Shown: positions 1-9,690, counted from the first letter of the stretch. The stretch: 64,000 nt of DNA from a bacterium (GCA_016786595.1 JAEUWB010000054.1:41655-105654), one strand, 5' to 3'. Notes: generated from the letters alone by a model not told the origin. Translations and numbers: made by a program.

Positions 1-1082
1 TTATTATTTTTTACTTCCTTCATCACAAAGGAAAAGCCAACAAATTCGCCATTACGATCAAAGCTGTATGGACCGGAAACCCCATCAAATTTTGTTTGAT
101 AGAGAAATGCCTTTGGATCTTGTCCACTTTCAATTGCAGCAATTAAGGCACGAAAGCCATTTAAATTAGTGATAAATAGTGTTTCTATCGCCCGGGGGTT
201 ACCATACTTCGCTAAAAACTCCGCATACAACTTTGGTCCATCGCCAACCAGAGTATCAGCAATAAAGGGAACATCAGCACCACGGACACCCTCAGCCAAA
301 GGTCCAACTAATTCAAGAAAGCGATTACTACTTGTCCAATATGCTCCATAGATTTGCGGTGACCATTTCATTTCAGCAAGCTGCTTAACAATTAAGCCAA
401 GCGCCTCCTCAGACTGCGTATTAACAAATAAACTATCAGGCGACTTAGCTCGCAGCCGTAGCAGTAGCGATCTAAAGTCCTTGTTACCAGGAGCATAATT
501 ATCGCTAAAATATTTAAAATCTGGCTGGTTCTCTGTAAAAAGTTGCCTAATGTTAGACTCAAGCCCCTGACAGTATTCTGTTTCTTCAGAAATAATAGCT
601 AAATTTTTAATCGACTTCTGCATAACCCAATAACCAACGATCGTCTCGGCTAACTTGCGATCAAGTGGCATACTGCGGAAAATATAGTCGCCAAGGTTCT
701 CGATCTTAGTTGCAGAGGCGCATGTAATCATTGTTAAAACTTTTGCTTTTTCAAGAATTGGAGCAGCCGCTGAAGCAGCGCCACTACAAGCAAAACCAAT
801 GACGTATTTTACTTTGTCGATATTTGCTAATTTCTGAGCAGCAGTTGCCGCAAATTTTGGGTCACAGCGGTCATCCTCAAAAATAAACTCATACTTTCCA
901 TTGCCGAACTTCTCATTCGCAAAAAGTAGCGAGTTTCTAATGTCTGTGCCGTAGGCCGCAGCCTCACCTGTTAGCGCCGTAGAGACACCGATTTTTATTT
1001 TTTCCTCGGCCGCCAGAGCAGTTATGAGCAACAACTGACTGATTAAAACTAATCCACATAGCCTTACAAGCTTGCTCCGCAT
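1..1082 (-). CDS. Branched-chain amino-acid-type ABC transporter substrate-binding protein (3' end cut by window)
   Basis: Periplasmic solute-binding protein of the LivJ/Peripla_BP_6 type, which would hand a small ligand (amino acid, amide or similar) to an ABC permease. Translation from the ATG at 1082 gives a hydrophobic signal peptide of about 24 residues ending ...ITALA. The mature start contains KIKIGVSTALTGEAAAYG, the usual opening of this family, and later segments include YVIGFACSGAASAAAPI and YFSDNYAPGNKDF. 360 codons are open up to base 1 with no stop, so only a few C-terminal residues should be missing. A Shine-Dalgarno AAGGAG lies 6 nt before the ATG. It is divergent from the aro operon. 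No permease or ATPase gene is visible, so the ligand cannot be named. Confidence 0.85.
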   Translation of the reverse strand, partial: MRSKLVRLCGLVLISQLLLITALAAEEKIKIGVSTALTGEAAAYGTDIRNSLLFANEKFGNGKYEFIFEDDRCDPKFAATAAQKLANIDKVKYVIGFACSGAASAAAPILEKAKVLTMITCASATKIENLGDYIFRSMPLDRKLAETIVGYWVMQKSIKNLAIISEETEYCQGLESNIRQLFTENQPDFKYFSDNYAPGNKDFRSLLLRLRAKSPDSLFVNTQSEEALGLIVKQLAEMKWSPQIYGAYWTSSNRFLELVGPLAEGVRGADVPFIADTLVGDGPKLYAEFLAKYGNPRAIETLFITNLNGFRALIAAIESGQDPKAFLYQTKFDGVSGPYSFDRNGEFVGFSFVMKEVKNN

Positions 1083-1274
1083 AAAGATCTCCTTGACTAT
1101 CATCAAGCTGTCATTCATACTGAAATAACTTGTGATAAACAAATGTTAACAGGCAAATCGAATAAAACATTCCGTTTTTTCTTCTTTTTTGGGGTCTAAC
1201 CCCAACTATCTTTGACCACGACATCGCTACTTTCAACTATTTTACTACTCAGCTAGAACTAATTTATTTACGAC

Positions 1275-2090
1275 ATGAAAAATTTAAAACTTGTATCAAA
1301 AGAGAACCGTCCACAATCAATCGTCCAGGTTGGCAAGATTAAAGTCGGCACTGAACTGGCAATTATTGCAGGGCCCTGCGCTGTTGAATCCGAAGAACAA
1401 CTTTTAGCTACAGCACGAATCGTTAAGAAGCTTGGAGCGAACATGCTTCGCGCTGGTGCGTTTAAACCTCGCACCTCGCCCTACTCTTTTCAAGGCTTAG
1501 GACTGAAGGGACTGCAAATCCTAGCACGTGCACGCGAAGAAACTGGACTGCCGATTGTCACTGAAGTTGTTGACCCGCGCGATGTCACCTGGGTGAGTGA
1601 ATTTGCTGACGTGCTGCAGATTGGTGCACGTAACATGCAAAACTATTCGCTACTGCGTGAAGTCGGGAAAAATTCAAGAGCAGTTTTACTCAAGCGCGGC
1701 ATGCATTCGACAATTGAAGAATGGCTCAATTGCGCTGAGTATATCCTCGCTGAGGGTAACCCCAATGTGATTCTCTGCGAACGAGGAATTCGCACCTTTG
1801 AGACCTATACACGCAATACTTTAGACCTTAATGCCGTAGCCGCAGCTCGTGAACTGACACACTTACCAGTAATTGTCGATCCATCTCACGGCACTGGGAA
1901 AACATCACTTGTCCCAGCAATGGCTCTAGCCGGCATAGCCGCTGGCGCGCATGGACTAATTATTGAAGTTCACCATAACCCTGATCTGGCATTGAGCGAC
2001 AAAGATCAAACCTTGAGTCCGGCACAGTTTGAATCACTAATGCATCACGTGCAGAAACTTGCCCCAGCAATTAAAGAAATTCATGGCTGA
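1275..2090 (+). CDS. aroF: 3-deoxy-7-phosphoheptulonate (DAHP) synthase, type I-beta
   Basis: First step of the shikimate pathway: condenses PEP and erythrose-4-phosphate to DAHP in the cytoplasm. The 271-residue protein is the bare TIM-barrel of the AroF/KdsA superfamily. Visible motifs are GPCAVES (33-39, metal-ligand Cys), KPRTSPYSFQGLG, QIGARNMQNY, LLKRGM, CERGIRTFE and VDPSHGTG. It lacks the N-terminal ferredoxin-like or chorismate-mutase regulatory domain found in many I-beta enzymes, so direct feedback inhibition may be absent or may act elsewhere (PheA has an ACT domain). The start ATG has no strong Shine-Dalgarno. First gene of a three-gene operon; it overlaps the next start by 8 nt, which suggests translational coupling. 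Confidence 0.93.
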   Translation: MKNLKLVSKENRPQSIVQVGKIKVGTELAIIAGPCAVESEEQLLATARIVKKLGANMLRAGAFKPRTSPYSFQGLGLKGLQILARAREETGLPIVTEVVDPRDVTWVSEFADVLQIGARNMQNYSLLREVGKNSRAVLLKRGMHSTIEEWLNCAEYILAEGNPNVILCERGIRTFETYTRNTLDLNAVAAARELTHLPVIVDPSHGTGKTSLVPAMALAGIAAGAHGLIIEVHHNPDLALSDKDQTLSPAQFESLMHHVQKLAPAIKEIHG

Positions 2091-3408
2091 AACTAGCAGG
2101 ACAGAACAAATTATTCTTGGCGTGGTCGGCAAGCCAATTGCCCATAGCAATAGTCCAGTGATTCATCAGTTGGGATTTAAGCAGGCAAATGTTTGCGGCG
2201 CTTCAGTGCGTTTGATCACAGATAGTAGCTTAGAGGCTCTGACTTTAGCGCGCGAATTAAAGCTTAGTGGGATCAACGTAACTGCACCATATAAAGCCGA
2301 ACTTGCTAAGCATCTTGGCGCTCAAGAGGTAATTAACACTATCGTCTTCGACACCAATCAAACGCGCACATATAATACTGACCCTAGTGGAATTATCCGT
2401 GCCCTTGAAGAGTGCGAAATTAAAATCAATCGTAAAGTAAAATCTGCCTTAATTATTGGATCAGGTGGCGCTGCAATTTCTGCCCTAAAGGCGCTCAGCA
2501 AAAAAGGTCTCACGCTTAACCTTGCAGCGCGTAACGAGACCGAGCTCAAGCAACTTGCGGCTGATTATAAAATCGAAAAAAGTTTTAGACTTGAGGACAA
2601 GGAACTAACTGAAGCTCTTCAGTCCGTTGATTTAATTTTATCAACCGTTTCAACTGGAGAGCGCATTATCCCTGCGGCTGCAATTAAGCCCAAACATCTT
2701 GTTTTTGATGCTTATTATGCCGCTCCTTCAAGTTTACTGGCAGATGCTGAAAATGTAGGTGCCACAATTATTCCTCCCCAGACTTGGCTGATTGAACAAG
2801 GGCTTGAAGCACTGAAGTGTTTTGGCCTAGAGATTACAGATAAAAATCAATTTAAAAGTGACTTTTTTGAAGCGACTCAATTTCGCATTTCCTCAAAGAC
2901 TTCTACCCCAAAACCACTTGCGCTGATTGGCATGATGGGTTCCGGTAAAAGTTCTGTGGCAAAAATGCTAGCACAAGTAACAAACAAAACTGCACTCGAT
3001 CTAGATCAATCGATTACCGACATCGCTGGTAAAAGTATCCCAGAAATATTTTCAACCCAAGGTGAAGCCGCTTTTAGACAACTTGAAGAAACCTGCCTCA
3101 GCCAGGCACTTCAGCAAAAGCCGGCAATTATTGCCTGTGGTGGTGGCGTAATTCTTTCAGCTAAAAATCGTAGCCGCTTAATTAAAGAAACTCTACCGAT
3201 TTGGCTTTATACTGATCAGCAGACAAGTTTGCAGCGCATTAAAAACCCCGATTCTCGTCCACTGCTCACAAACGCCGATTTTGCTGAATTATTCAGGCTG
3301 AGGCATTTTAACTATGCTCAGACTGCGCACAGCGTGATTGACTCGCGATCGCGCAACGTCGAAAATATCACGCAAAAAATTTTAGAAGAATACAACCACT
3401 ACATTTGA
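2083..3408 (+). CDS. aroE-aroK: Bifunctional shikimate dehydrogenase / shikimate kinase fusion
   Basis: Two consecutive shikimate-pathway enzymes in one 441-residue chain. Residues 10-260 are AroE (dehydroshikimate to shikimate, NADPH): shikimate-binding SNSP (22-25), catalytic Lys in NVTAPYK (65-71), NTD (98-100) and a nucleotide-binding IGSGGAA at 125-131. Residues 278-441 are AroK (shikimate to shikimate-3-phosphate, ATP): Walker A GMMGSGKS (283-290), substrate Asp motif DLDQ (306-309), CGGG (352-355) and SRPLL. The ATG at 2083 is preferred over an upstream TTG at 2059 because it overlaps the aroF stop in the coupled style (ATGGCTGA). An AroE-AroK order is not the usual bacterial arrangement, where the genes are separate; the plant enzyme fuses AroD-AroE instead. 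Confidence 0.9.
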   Translation: MAETSRTEQIILGVVGKPIAHSNSPVIHQLGFKQANVCGASVRLITDSSLEALTLARELKLSGINVTAPYKAELAKHLGAQEVINTIVFDTNQTRTYNTDPSGIIRALEECEIKINRKVKSALIIGSGGAAISALKALSKKGLTLNLAARNETELKQLAADYKIEKSFRLEDKELTEALQSVDLILSTVSTGERIIPAAAIKPKHLVFDAYYAAPSSLLADAENVGATIIPPQTWLIEQGLEALKCFGLEITDKNQFKSDFFEATQFRISSKTSTPKPLALIGMMGSGKSSVAKMLAQVTNKTALDLDQSITDIAGKSIPEIFSTQGEAAFRQLEETCLSQALQQKPAIIACGGGVILSAKNRSRLIKETLPIWLYTDQQTSLQRIKNPDSRPLLTNADFAELFRLRHFNYAQTAHSVIDSRSRNVENITQKILEEYNHYI

Positions 3409-3418
3409 GGATTTGACT

Positions 3419-4480
3419 ATGGACGAATTAAAAACGATGCGATCGGAAATTGACTCTCTTGATCTAGAAGTTGCGCGATTACTTTTAAAGCGCATGGAAT
3501 ATGTAGTGCGCATTAAGCGTTTTAAGGGTGAAAGAATTGAAGACCAGAATCGTGAATCAGAGGTCATCGATGCAATCAAGCGTGTTTCTTATGGATTACT
3601 TGATAGCAATTTTACTACGGAAATGTATGCGCAAATTATGCAGGAGAGTAAACGCCTCCAAGCTCAGGAGTTAACACTCTGTGGATTTCAGGGCGAACAC
3701 GGAGCTTACAGCGAGATTGGCGTAAATAGCCTGGGCAAATCCTGGGTCGCAGTTCCCTGCCCTGAATTTGCCGACGTATTTTCAGGCGTTGAATCAGGCG
3801 CAATTGATTACGGAATTATTCCCGTAGAGAATTCAATCGCTGGAGAAGTTGCCGGTGCAACTGACTTACTAGTGCACACAAATTTGCAGATTGTTTGCGA
3901 AGTAGTCGTTCAAGTCAATCATGCTTTAATGTGCTTGCCTGGAACTGATCACAGAGAAATTCGCACTGTATACTCTCATCCGCAAGCACTTGCTCAGTGT
4001 AAGAACTTCTTGTCTCGCAACAAGCTTGAAGCTGAAGCATTTTATGATACTGCAGGTTCGGCAATGATGCTCAGACAAAAAAGTCTAAAGGGTACTGCCT
4101 GCATCGCCAGCATTCTAGCCGGAAAGCTCTATGGGCTTGAAGTAATCAAAGAGGGAATTCAAGACGACAATCCTAATGAAACACGCATGCTTGTCGTCTC
4201 TAAACAGCCAAGCGCTGTACCAGGCAATAAATGCACGATTGTCTTTGGCACCAAAGACGAATCGGGAGCGCTCTTTAAAGCGCTAAAAGCTTTTTCTGAG
4301 AATAATATCAATCTAACGCGGATTGAATCCCGACCGAATCGAAGCAATCCGGGCACTGTCTTATTTTTGCTCGATTTTATGGGCAACAACCAAGACGGTG
4401 CAGTAGCAAAAACTCTCGAGCAGGTAAAAAGCATGTCTACGACTTATCGGTTTTTAGGCTGTTATACGAGTGCTAGATAG
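3419..4480 (+). CDS. pheA: Bifunctional chorismate mutase / prephenate dehydratase (P-protein)
   Basis: Converts chorismate to prephenate and then to phenylpyruvate, committing flux to phenylalanine. Domain order in 353 residues: AroQ-type chorismate mutase helices (about 1-88, MRSEIDSLDLEVARLLLKR), prephenate dehydratase (about 90-265, GFQGEHGAYSE, PVENSIAGEV) and a C-terminal ACT domain with ESRPNR for phenylalanine feedback. The dehydratase motif usually written TRF reads TRM (NPNETRMLVV); the catalytic Thr is kept. An upstream TTG at 3413 is possible, but the GAGG at 3407-3410 fits the ATG at 3419 better (8 nt). It lies 10 nt after aroE-aroK in the same operon, so DAHP synthase, two mid-pathway steps and the Phe branch are co-expressed. 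Confidence 0.93.
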   Translation: MDELKTMRSEIDSLDLEVARLLLKRMEYVVRIKRFKGERIEDQNRESEVIDAIKRVSYGLLDSNFTTEMYAQIMQESKRLQAQELTLCGFQGEHGAYSEIGVNSLGKSWVAVPCPEFADVFSGVESGAIDYGIIPVENSIAGEVAGATDLLVHTNLQIVCEVVVQVNHALMCLPGTDHREIRTVYSHPQALAQCKNFLSRNKLEAEAFYDTAGSAMMLRQKSLKGTACIASILAGKLYGLEVIKEGIQDDNPNETRMLVVSKQPSAVPGNKCTIVFGTKDESGALFKALKAFSENNINLTRIESRPNRSNPGTVLFLLDFMGNNQDGAVAKTLEQVKSMSTTYRFLGCYTSAR

Positions 4481-4491
4481 CTTGGCTACTG

Positions 4492-7400
4492 TTAACTACT
4501 GAGACGTTTGGCTGCGAGCTCGCGAATCGCTTGCAAATCAACCTTACCGCTACCCAGAATCGGTATAGCATCAACACAGATAAAATCCCGGGCAGCTGGA
4601 ATCCACAAATTCGGCACTTGTGATTCGCGAAGTTTCGCTAGTACTGCCTCAGGATTTATTTCTTGAGTATGAACTACAACTAGCCTTTCGCCGCGTTTGT
4701 CGTCTGGTAGCGCGGTAACTACTAACGATCCACTACTAATACCATCGAGCATTAATTCTTCTAGGCGTTCCAGTGGAACCATTTCTCCACCAATTTTCGC
4801 AAAGCGCGATAGCCTACCAGCTAAGTGAATAAATCCATCTGCATCGATATATGCGATGTCTCCCGTAGAATACCAGCCATCAATTAAGACTTGGGCAGTT
4901 TTGAACTCATCACCTTCGTAACCGAGAAAAACATTAGGCCCCTTAACTAATAACAGTCCTGGAGTATCTAGTGGTAAATCTAAAAAAGTCTCCGGGTCAA
5001 CTACCTTAGCAACAACTCCTGGTAGTGGATGGCCAACCGACCCAGCTTTATGTCCAATTTGCCTTAAACCTTCCGATTCGTAATTCGGCACATTCAAGGC
5101 AACAACTGGAGCAAGTTCGGTTGCACCGTATCCTTCAAAAGGTTCAATCCCTAGGATGCTTTTTGTTTCTTCACGTAACGACTGATGTAGTTTTTCCGCT
5201 CCAACAATAATTAAGCGTAACGACGATAACTCTTCCTTGGTGTATTTCTTAAGATATTGTCGTAAAAATGTTGGCGTCGCTAAAAGTATGGTTGAGCGCT
5301 TTTCCGTTAAGATCTTGCCAATGCCATCAAAGGGACTTGCTGCATAGCTGACTGGTAAGTCCTTTAAAATTGGCAAAAGAAATGTCGCACTAAAACCTAG
5401 TGCATGAAAAATTGGCAATACTCCCAGCATCGAGTCCGTATGCTTCAAGTCTACTACCTCAGAAATTGCATCGACGTTAGAAAGAAGATTTCGATGCGAA
5501 AGCATTACCCCCTTAGGCATCCCCGAACTACCACTAGTCAGCAACATAATCGCCAGATCATCAGGCTTAAGCTGCTTAGCTATTTGTGGTCGAAATAAAC
5601 TAGGTGTAGCTTTTAGCGCTAGTTCTAGAAGAAAAATTGAAAATTTACCAGATTTGGTTTTTACAATAGCTGTAAGGATTTCACCAACATCCTGGTAATT
5701 ACTAAAATCCTTCCAAGCAATTTTTCTCAAAAAAAGACTACTTGAGAATACGCGCGAAATACCGAAACGTTTAATTAAGGCCTCACACATTGCCTCCGGG
5801 AAAGTGTAGTTTAGATTAATCGGAATGGCTCCGGTGATTAAGCAAGCGATATTTGCGATAATCGAGGCAGGCCCAGGTGGTAATAAAATGCCGACACGCT
5901 CTTTGGGCTGAAGCTTAGTCTTTAATTTCCGAGAAAAAATTCGCGCTAAAGCATAAACCCTAACCCCACTAAGTGGCTCATTTGCGCCGTCGCTAATCGC
6001 ATAGCGCTTACTTGAAACCAATGCTTGATAAATTCGTGCCGGTAGCGTGCCTAAATCCTCACGCACTTTGCGCGACTCAGAACCAAGCTCTAAAACAGAC
6101 TTCCTTACTGCGCCCGGCTTACTATCGGCAGGAATAGGGTTACCAAAATTAACAGTCACCGGATAAGGAAAGCGCCGAGGCTTCTTAAAAAAGAATTTCC
6201 CTCCAGCAAAACTAAAAACACTGCCCCAGAGCTGATCCAAATAGACCGGAATAATCTTAGCATCAACCCCTTTCATAATGCGCGTAAAGCCATCTTGAAA
6301 CGGCAAGGTAGTCCCAATCCGCGTAATTGCACCTTCAGCAAAAATGCAGACTAGATCGCCCTGCTCAATGTATTCACGGGCAGTTTTAAGCGACTGCACA
6401 AGGGATTTTGGGCCATCTGTAGTAGAAATTGGAATTGCCTTCATCGTCTTTGCGCCAAGCGAGACTGGAAAAGTTTCATAGATCGGACGATAAATCAGGA
6501 AACGGATCGGACGATGTACCGCGCCAAGCAAAAGCAGTGGGTCGACAAAGGAAGTGTGATTACAAACTAGTAGCGCACCGCCAGTTTCCGGAATGTTTGC
6601 TGAGCCATAAACCCTGACACGATAAATCGTATGCGTCAGAATCCAATTTAATGTCCGCAAAACCGATTCCGGAATAATTTTAATGATTAGAATAGTCACC
6701 AACAATGCGCCTACAGCAATCGCTAGAAAAATGTGCCGCGCATCGATACCTGAAAACCCAAAGCTATGCGGCAAATCAATACAAAGCCAGGGGATAAAGG
6801 AGGCAACAAGCATAAAGATAAAAGATAAAGCATTATTCAGCGAAAGATAGCGGCCACGCTTAGCGGCAGGACTGTTGTGTTGAAAATAAGCATTCAGCGG
6901 AACGACAAAAAATCCCCCACTAAAGCCCACCAAAAAAACCCACGGGTATGGCACAGTCGGAAAAACTGCGAGGCAGAAATTCCAAAAGGCCATTCCTACT
7001 CCACCGAGCGGGACAAGACCTAAATTATAGCTTCCCTGCGTTAACACTCCGGCAACGACACTGCCGCTACCGATACCAATTGCCAGCGCCGTATAGAGCA
7101 AGGCGATTTCAGCATCAGGCAAATTGAGCACATTTTTTGCCATTAGCAGCAAAGTGACATCAAAAGCGGTTGCTACAAAAAAGAAATAAATCATCGCCCA
7201 AAGTACTAAGTGTAAAGAGCGATTATTTCTGATCTCCTTCCAAGTTTGCCCCATGCCTGTTAGGGGATTGAAGGGAAAGCGCACATCTTCGGCTTGCGAT
7301 CGTGTGAGTGGAATTAATAAGCTACTGATCAACCCACTCAGCGCAATGACTACAACGATTGTCGCAGAAATTCCCAAACCACTTCCATGACTTCTTGTGG

Positions 7401-7911
7401 CAGCACCCAAGACAGTGCCGAGCAGACTTGCCAAGAATGTCCAAAATTCAAGATAGCCATTGGCCCGCGAGAGCTTATCGCTGGAGACAATTTCAGGAAT
7501 GATGCCATATTTACAGGGACTAAAAACAGCACTATGCAAGCCCAAGAGAAAACACATTAAGAGCAAGCCTTCAACATGTTTCGTCACCAGAAATGGAACC
7601 GCAAATGCAGCCAGAAGAATTTCTATAACTTTCGTAAAGCGAATAATTTTTGTCTTGGAAAAACGGTCCGCAAAATAGCCCATTTGCGCGGCAAAAATGA
7701 TGAACGGTAACACCAAAAGTGCTCGCGCCAGACCAACTAAAAATGACTGCCGCGTCGGGTCGGTGACAGTGTCAGCGATTAAAAGTGTAACTATTAATTT
7801 AAAGAAACTATCATTCAAGCCACCTAAAAATTGCGTAGCCATCAGCGCAGAAAACCCTCGTCCGAGTTTTTCACTGCTTTGCTGCTTGGGCAAATCTGGA
7901 CTAGCGTGCAT
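4492..7911 (-). CDS. MFS transporter / PlsC acyltransferase / acyl-ACP synthetase triple fusion (LplT-Aas-like)
   Basis: A 1139-residue inner-membrane protein. The first ~420 residues are a 12-helix MFS domain resembling the lysophospholipid flippase LplT (opening ATQFLGGLNDSFFKLIV). Residues ~430-640 are a PlsC-type acyltransferase with the HX4D motif in VCNHTSFVDP and AEGAI. The C-terminal ~480 residues are an AMP-forming ligase with LLTSGSSGMPKGVMLSHRN and the YSTGDIAY region. In E. coli LplT and Aas are separate and together re-acylate lysophosphatidylethanolamine brought back across the inner membrane; here the chain would do import, acyl activation and transfer. The start overlaps the end of the cystathionine beta-synthase gene by 11 nt. 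It is convergent with pheA with an 11-nt gap and no obvious terminator. Confidence 0.9.
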   Translation of the reverse strand: MHASPDLPKQQSSEKLGRGFSALMATQFLGGLNDSFFKLIVTLLIADTVTDPTRQSFLVGLARALLVLPFIIFAAQMGYFADRFSKTKIIRFTKVIEILLAAFAVPFLVTKHVEGLLLMCFLLGLHSAVFSPCKYGIIPEIVSSDKLSRANGYLEFWTFLASLLGTVLGAATRSHGSGLGISATIVVVIALSGLISSLLIPLTRSQAEDVRFPFNPLTGMGQTWKEIRNNRSLHLVLWAMIYFFFVATAFDVTLLLMAKNVLNLPDAEIALLYTALAIGIGSGSVVAGVLTQGSYNLGLVPLGGVGMAFWNFCLAVFPTVPYPWVFLVGFSGGFFVVPLNAYFQHNSPAAKRGRYLSLNNALSFIFMLVASFIPWLCIDLPHSFGFSGIDARHIFLAIAVGALLVTILIIKIIPESVLRTLNWILTHTIYRVRVYGSANIPETGGALLVCNHTSFVDPLLLLGAVHRPIRFLIYRPIYETFPVSLGAKTMKAIPISTTDGPKSLVQSLKTAREYIEQGDLVCIFAEGAITRIGTTLPFQDGFTRIMKGVDAKIIPVYLDQLWGSVFSFAGGKFFFKKPRRFPYPVTVNFGNPIPADSKPGAVRKSVLELGSESRKVREDLGTLPARIYQALVSSKRYAISDGANEPLSGVRVYALARIFSRKLKTKLQPKERVGILLPPGPASIIANIACLITGAIPINLNYTFPEAMCEALIKRFGISRVFSSSLFLRKIAWKDFSNYQDVGEILTAIVKTKSGKFSIFLLELALKATPSLFRPQIAKQLKPDDLAIMLLTSGSSGMPKGVMLSHRNLLSNVDAISEVVDLKHTDSMLGVLPIFHALGFSATFLLPILKDLPVSYAASPFDGIGKILTEKRSTILLATPTFLRQYLKKYTKEELSSLRLIIVGAEKLHQSLREETKSILGIEPFEGYGATELAPVVALNVPNYESEGLRQIGHKAGSVGHPLPGVVAKVVDPETFLDLPLDTPGLLLVKGPNVFLGYEGDEFKTAQVLIDGWYSTGDIAYIDADGFIHLAGRLSRFAKIGGEMVPLERLEELMLDGISSGSLVVTALPDDKRGERLVVVHTQEINPEAVLAKLRESQVPNLWIPAARDFICVDAIPILGSGKVDLQAIRELAAKRLSS

Positions 7912-9292
7912 TGGTCGTTAGATATCTCACCACATCAATTTCACAGAGCACACCGATGATTTTATCTCCGTCCTTGACGATCGCTGCATTACCGCTCTCG
8001 AAAATTCCTTCGAGTCGATGCAGTGAATCAGCTGGCGAAACGATGCCTTGAATTGGACGAGCAACATGAGAAATTGGCTGGTCGGCTTTAATTTTACCCT
8101 GCACGAGTGCATGCAGGATATCGATTTCATGAATAATACGCGTAGCTGCGTCTCCTGACTCACGAATCGGCATCTGCGAAATTCCGAGCTGATTGAGTCG
8201 CGCCGCAACTTCTCCGAGAGTCTCATGCTCAGCCGCAAATTCAACTCCTCGGCCTTTATGATTTAAAACATCGTTAACTGTGCCCGATCCGCGATCCTCC
8301 TCGAGAAATCCATGGTCCTTCATCCACTGGTCATTAAAACATTTACTAACATAACGATCCCCAGAATCAGGCAGTAATACGACAATTGTCTTACCCGCAC
8401 CTACCTCAGCTGCAAGTTCTAGCGCTGTATGGATGGCAGTCCCGGCAGAACCGCCGACAAAAATTCCTTCTTCTCGACAGAGCCTGCGCGCGGCGACAAA
8501 AGACTGTTGATCGGTTACAGGGCGCACCTCATGAATCACACTAAAATCTAAAACTTTAGGCACAAAATCCTGACCAATCCCTTCAACTTTGTAGGCTTGT
8601 GCCTCAGGAATATTTTTCTCTTGGCGATGAATCGCGCCAAGTACACTGCCCACCGGATCAGCACAAACTACTTTAACAGTTTTACCCGTGGCCTTGGATT
8701 TATCGCGCAAAAATCTACCGACTCCAGTGACTGTTCCACCAGTTCCAATGCCGGCGACAAAATAATCTAACTTACCGTCAGTTTGCTCCCAGATTTCTGG
8801 GCCAGTAGTTTCATAATGGATTACCGGATTATCGGGATTATCGTATTGATTCATGTACATCGCGCTGGGGGTTTCTTTAACAATTCTTTTCGCGACGTTT
8901 TTATAAAAGTCTGGAGAATCATGCCCAGCGGAAGCTGGGGTGACAATTACTTCCGCTCCATAGGCGCGGAGCATATTGATTTTTTCTTGGCTCATTTTAT
9001 CGGGGATCGTAATCATGCACTTATAGCCGCGCACTGCAGCCATCATCGCCAAGCCTAGGCCTGTATTTCCTGATGTGGCTTCAACCAAAGTGCTGATTCC
9101 AGGTTTTAACTCGCCACGCTTTTCCGCCATTTTGACTAAATGACAGGCCATACGATCTTTTACCGAGCCGCCAGGATTTAGTGATTCAATTTTGACAAGC
9201 ACGTCGGCCATTCCTGGACGCACTAAACGATTGAGCCTCACTAATGGAGTTTCACCAACTGCATCAAGGATTGAACTTAATATTTTTTTCAT
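7901..9292 (-). CDS. Cystathionine beta-synthase (PLP domain plus C-terminal CBS pair)
   Basis: PLP-dependent beta-replacement enzyme making cystathionine from serine and homocysteine (or cysteine-synthase-like chemistry). In 463 residues: PLP Lys45 in GGSVKDR, SGNTG (74-78) that binds the substrate carboxylate, GIGTGGTVTG phosphate loop, and EGIGQDFVPKVLD, typical of cystathionine beta-synthase rather than CysK. Residues ~340-460 form two CBS motifs (QLGISQMPIRE..., GNAAIVKDGDKIIGVLCEIDVV), usually adenosyl-ligand sensors. It overlaps the upstream small-protein stop by 4 nt (ATGA) and the downstream fusion gene by 11 nt, so the three are probably one transcript. Assignment between cystathionine synthase and O-acetylserine sulfhydrylase is not certain by eye. 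Confidence 0.88.
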   Translation of the reverse strand: MKKILSSILDAVGETPLVRLNRLVRPGMADVLVKIESLNPGGSVKDRMACHLVKMAEKRGELKPGISTLVEATSGNTGLGLAMMAAVRGYKCMITIPDKMSQEKINMLRAYGAEVIVTPASAGHDSPDFYKNVAKRIVKETPSAMYMNQYDNPDNPVIHYETTGPEIWEQTDGKLDYFVAGIGTGGTVTGVGRFLRDKSKATGKTVKVVCADPVGSVLGAIHRQEKNIPEAQAYKVEGIGQDFVPKVLDFSVIHEVRPVTDQQSFVAARRLCREEGIFVGGSAGTAIHTALELAAEVGAGKTIVVLLPDSGDRYVSKCFNDQWMKDHGFLEEDRGSGTVNDVLNHKGRGVEFAAEHETLGEVAARLNQLGISQMPIRESGDAATRIIHEIDILHALVQGKIKADQPISHVARPIQGIVSPADSLHRLEGIFESGNAAIVKDGDKIIGVLCEIDVVRYLTTNAR

Positions 9293-9690
9293 CTTCGAAT
9301 ATCTGCTTCAACATTAATATCAAATGGGAAAACATATAATACTTGATAGTGTTGACCCACCTGAATATCAAAAATTTCTTCGTACTTTAAGCTGAGCTTA
9401 ATATTATTATATGAACGATTAATCCGCAGTGCCTCTTTCGGCTTGGCTATTGGAATGCCTAATTCTACAATTCGTTCAGAAACGTTTTTTCTAATTTCAG
9501 AATCAGTAAATTCATCGGCCTTACGTGCCTGAGCAATCATTAAGCCTTCAACTTCCCAATAGCGATCGTAAATCGGGAAAACTCTAAAGCCAATATAAAT
9601 CAAAGCAGCAGCAAGCAGTCCCCAAAGGACTAGACCGATTGAAACTCCACCATGAGTATTACTTAAAAAAGGGTTACGGTTGTCTTTCAT
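9289..9690 (-). CDS. Small single-pass membrane protein, DUF4845-like
   Basis: A 133-residue protein with a short cytoplasmic N-terminus ending in a Gly pair (HGGVSIG), one transmembrane helix at about 19-40, then an alternating extracytoplasmic domain. The layout (glycine-rich start, one helix, tyrosine-containing segment after it) resembles the DUF4845 family of uncharacterised proteobacterial membrane proteins. I judge this by pattern only. It overlaps the start of the cystathionine beta-synthase gene by ATGA, so it is the first gene of that operon. No catalytic motif is visible. Confidence 0.7.
   Translation of the reverse strand: MKDNRNPFLSNTHGGVSIGLVLWGLLAAALIYIGFRVFPIYDRYWEVEGLMIAQARKADEFTDSEIRKNVSERIVELGIPIAKPKEALRINRSYNNIKLSLKYEEIFDIQVGQHYQVLYVFPFDINVEADIRR

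Noticed and set aside
1189..1205. TTGGGG/CCCCAA hairpin in the divergent region before the aro operon
   Set aside because: The T-run is on the upstream side and no plus-strand gene precedes it, so it does not behave as a terminator; too small for a riboswitch call.
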